NCBI GenBank assembly: GCA_037127315.1
Contig: JBBBDQ010000754.1
Span: 1,468,501 to 1,532,500, forward strand
Direction: 5' to 3'
Length of the DNA stretch: 64,000 nt
Origin: Ascarosepion bandense
Lineage: Eukaryota > Mollusca > Cephalopoda > Sepiida > Sepiidae
A program made the translations under genes and the position numbers. This document shows positions 61,915 through 64,000 of the stretch, piece after piece (position 1 is the first letter of the stretch; each line of letters begins with the position of its first letter). The notes beneath the pieces are model-generated. The model did not search any database. It was given only the letters and a program-made list of their open reading frames with translations, and was not told where the DNA came from.

Positions 61915-62447
61915 CGAGGGTCATTCAATAAATAGGATGAATTTTTCGGTAAAAGGACATTCTAATACAGATAGAAGCTTACCTTTTTAATTTTTTTTTT
62001 CATTTACTTCTTTTTCAAAGGGATTTAATTTTGTTTGCAGTTTGAAAAAAACTTTGAGAGTTTTGGAGATTAACAAAGATGGCTGACCAAGAAGCATGCT
62101 CCAGGATTGAACAGAGGTAAGTTATCAAGCTTTTTGTTGCTGAAGGGGGCAAACCAGTTGAAATTCATAGGAGAATGTCAAAAGTGTATAGTGTTACCTG
62201 TTTCAGCCCAAAAAATGTCTACAAGTGGGCTAAATTGTTTAAAGAAGTTTGAAAGTGACGATGAAGTCAAAAGTGCTGTGAGCGATTGGCTGCGACATCA
62301 GACAAATATTTTTACGCTGAGGTAATATGGAAGCTTGTGCACAGATGGGAAAAGTGTGTGATACTGCTGGGAGACTACTTTGAATAAAAAAAGAGTAAGC
62401 TTCTATCTGTATTAGAAAAAATCACCTTATTTATTGCGTCACCCTCG
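61915..62447 (+). mobile_element. Internally deleted mariner element, 533 bp
   Basis: TA-flanked (61913-61914 and 62448-62449). Ends CGAGGGTCATTCAATAAATA and, reversed, CGAGGGTGACGCAATAAATA; an ATTCTAATACAGATAGAAGC-like string lies further in on both sides. The interior encodes ADQEACSRIEQR, a stop, VIKLFVAEGGKPVEIHRRMS, VYKWAKLFKE and SDWLRHQTNIF: the N-terminal helix-turn-helix plus the C-terminal end of a mariner transposase, with the catalytic domain deleted. A MITE in formation. Confidence 0.75.
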
Positions 62448-62459
62448 TATAAACCTTTA

Positions 62460-62995
62460 ATAAGTATATTAGATACTGTGGTAATACCGAGCAAGAGCTA
62501 TGGACCGGATGTTTGCTCTCTCCCGACAAAAAGGCAAATGAACAAAAGTCGTCGTTGCGCATCCGGGTTCGCGCAGATGTTCCGGTTGAAAAGTAAAAAT
62601 TAATCAAATGTCAAATTTCCATTTCGCAAGCCTACGCAAATTTTATTTATCAGCCAATGGGAAGCCCAGAATCAAATACAAGTGTGAAATCCCCAAAGAG
62701 CTGCTTTGATCCAACAAGCAGATATAAAAAGCCGAGACAGAAAGCATCCAGCAGACAGACAGACCGACGGACTGACGAGCGTGATTAGTACCTCCCTTGA
62801 CCAAGGCAAGCGGCGACAACGTTCGCCTCCCTTCACCTCTCCTTACCTTCTTCCCTGTCTCAAAACAACTTACTGACCTAAGGAGCGATATATAGATTGA
62901 ATAGTTTCTTTCCCTACATTGTTAATACAGGAAATCCCAAACTCCTAAACTTTACACACGCGATACACATCAGCGTGTTTTGATCACAGTTCGGG
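62460..62995 (+). promoter_or_regulatory. Promoter-like segment, possible LTR
   Basis: Contains a CCAAT box (CAGCCAATGGGAAG at 62653) and about 60 bp further on a TATA box (CAGATATAAAAAGCCGAGAC at 62719), then GC-richer DNA with CAGACAGACAGACCGACGG. The spacing suits a Pol II promoter. TGTGGTAATACCG at about 62478 could be an LTR start, but no matching end, duplicate or primer-binding site is convincing. Confidence 0.35.
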
Positions 62996-63535
62996 TGTGA
63001 ACAAAAGAAACACATTTTGGTAGATCGGCTTATTGAAAGTCTCTGTCCACATTTTTCGTTTCACGTACTTTTCATCGATGATCCTTTAGTCAGAATTCGA
63101 TAAAAAATATTTTAATTTTTTATCATTTTATAAAACTGCAAATGTCTTCCATTTTTGTATTTAAAAATGTATTGCAGGTCATAATTGTTTTCATTCAAAA
63201 AATATTCATTGCAATGTTTTTTCCTTCAAAAATATGTTAAGATAATAATTTTTTCCTTCAAAATTTATTTTTTCCCATACATTTATTTTTATACTTTCAT
63301 AGTGTTTTGATCCCAGTTTAGTGCGGGTTAACTATCTGCCCATAGCTTGGACTCTAACAGCTGCTACCACTCCGAGTCAGGGTGGACCTGGGAACAACAG
63401 AAATTAAGAGGTAGTTCCATGCTCCTTACATCTTCCCAATCAGAGACCTTGCTGCCGGATACAGTTTATCGTCATACCCAGGATCTTTATTTAAAGTAAT
63501 GTTCGAATATCAACATCTGATTATCATATTAATTA
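62996..63535. other. Unassigned stretch
   Basis: No gene recognised. If the upstream segment is an LTR or gene promoter, this would be its leader, but no start codon with a lasting frame is seen. Confidence 0.35.
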
Positions 63536-63546
63536 CATTTCGATTT

Positions 63547-63955
63547 GCTTGGGAGTACCAGGTGCTGTAAGCGTCTAGTGACGGATGTGCGTTGTAGTGC
63601 AGTGGATATCCGCTCGGAAAGAGAAATCGGTGAACCGAGTTCAAATTCCAGTTTAATACCTTGCATTCACTTAAGCACTGGTACCCTTGGGAAAGGTATT
63701 AATCCGTCCCTTATCTCCAGTTATGGGTTAAATAACAGGGTAGGACTTGGGGACCCTGCCCTTAAAAACAAATCCCAATGAATCGTGATACTCGAAAAGA
63801 AAAAGTATTACTAGACACAAAAACTTATATAAAAACAACAATAAATTGTTGAAAAGAAGAAGGTATTACCAGCAATAAAATAAATAATATTTAGTTGGCA
63901 ATAAATGACCCGTCGAGGTTGATATGCCATAAAAACAAAACAACCAACCAATCAA
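63547..63955 (+). mobile_element. Composite 5S rRNA-tRNA SINE, 5'-truncated, with target duplication
   Basis: Starts with the last 29 bases of the 5S module (GCTTGGGAGTACCAGGTGCT...), then the linker, tRNA head GGATGTGCGTTGTAGTGCAG with B box GAGTTCAAATTCC, body TTATGGGTTAAATAACAGG, and tail GGCAATAAATGACCCGTCGA ... ACAACCAACCAATCAA. Flanked by CATTTCGATTT (63536-63546) and CATTTCGATCT (63956-63966). Because the duplication lies outside the 5S part, 5S and tRNA segments were copied as one RNA. Confidence 0.9.
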
Positions 63956-64000
63956 CATTTCGATCTACGTGCTATATGTTTAAATTGTTACTGCTGTTAA

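Overview
The window reads as intergenic or intronic DNA from a metazoan with a large, repeat-dense, AT-rich genome. A cephalopod mollusc (octopus-like) is my best guess: tRNA-derived SINEs of this type, abundant RTE-like and CR1/L2-like LINEs, Penelope-like fragments and long AT/GT microsatellites all fit. That is inference from repeat style, not from a diagnostic gene. I found no host protein-coding gene I can defend. Nearly every open reading frame with recognisable similarity belongs to a decayed transposable element.

Layout. 1-2.4 kb: a degenerate Cys/His-rich reading frame and a mini-Helitron. 2.4-6.7 kb: a SINE, stacked CR1-like LINE 3' ends, a (TATC)n block and a 69-bp tandem array. 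6.4-12.2 kb: RTE fragments and two neighbouring copies of a LINE with an endonuclease-like C-terminus, one interrupted by a composite 5S rRNA-tRNA SINE. 12.2-19.4 kb: a foldback element, a tRNA-like sequence, SINE multimers, CR1-like and RTE fragments. 19.4-21.2 kb: a mariner copy split by an RTE insertion. 22-25 kb: an RTE interrupted by a CR1-like tail, then a six-unit SINE array. 26.8-27.8 kb: a Helitron-like element holding a SINE with a perfect 11-bp target duplication. 28.5 kb and 39.4 kb: tRNA-like heads followed by hammerhead ribozymes. 30-35.4 kb: a Tc1-type MITE, a Tc1/mariner remnant, a 90-bp satellite and a candidate solo LTR. 37.9-41.0 kb: a near-perfect inverted repeat with arms of about 1.1 kb. 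41-46 kb: SINE multimers in both orientations and a CR1-like 3' end. 47-58.4 kb: RTE, SINE, Tc1/mariner and CR1-like copies, a third hammerhead-like motif and a palindrome of Helitron ends. 60-62.5 kb: Penelope-like pieces, a long AT/GT-rich tract and an internally deleted mariner. 63.5-64 kb: a second 5S-tRNA SINE.

How the parts work together. There is no operon or pathway; the logic is that of mobile elements parasitising one another. One small SINE carries the same 3' tail as the CR1-like LINE, so it probably borrows that LINE's reverse transcriptase. Two SINE families share one tRNA-derived head but have different tails, and one of them has gained a 5S rRNA module in front. A third short element joins a tRNA-like promoter to a hammerhead ribozyme, which would allow Pol III transcription and self-cleavage. 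Nested insertions with target duplications give local relative ages.
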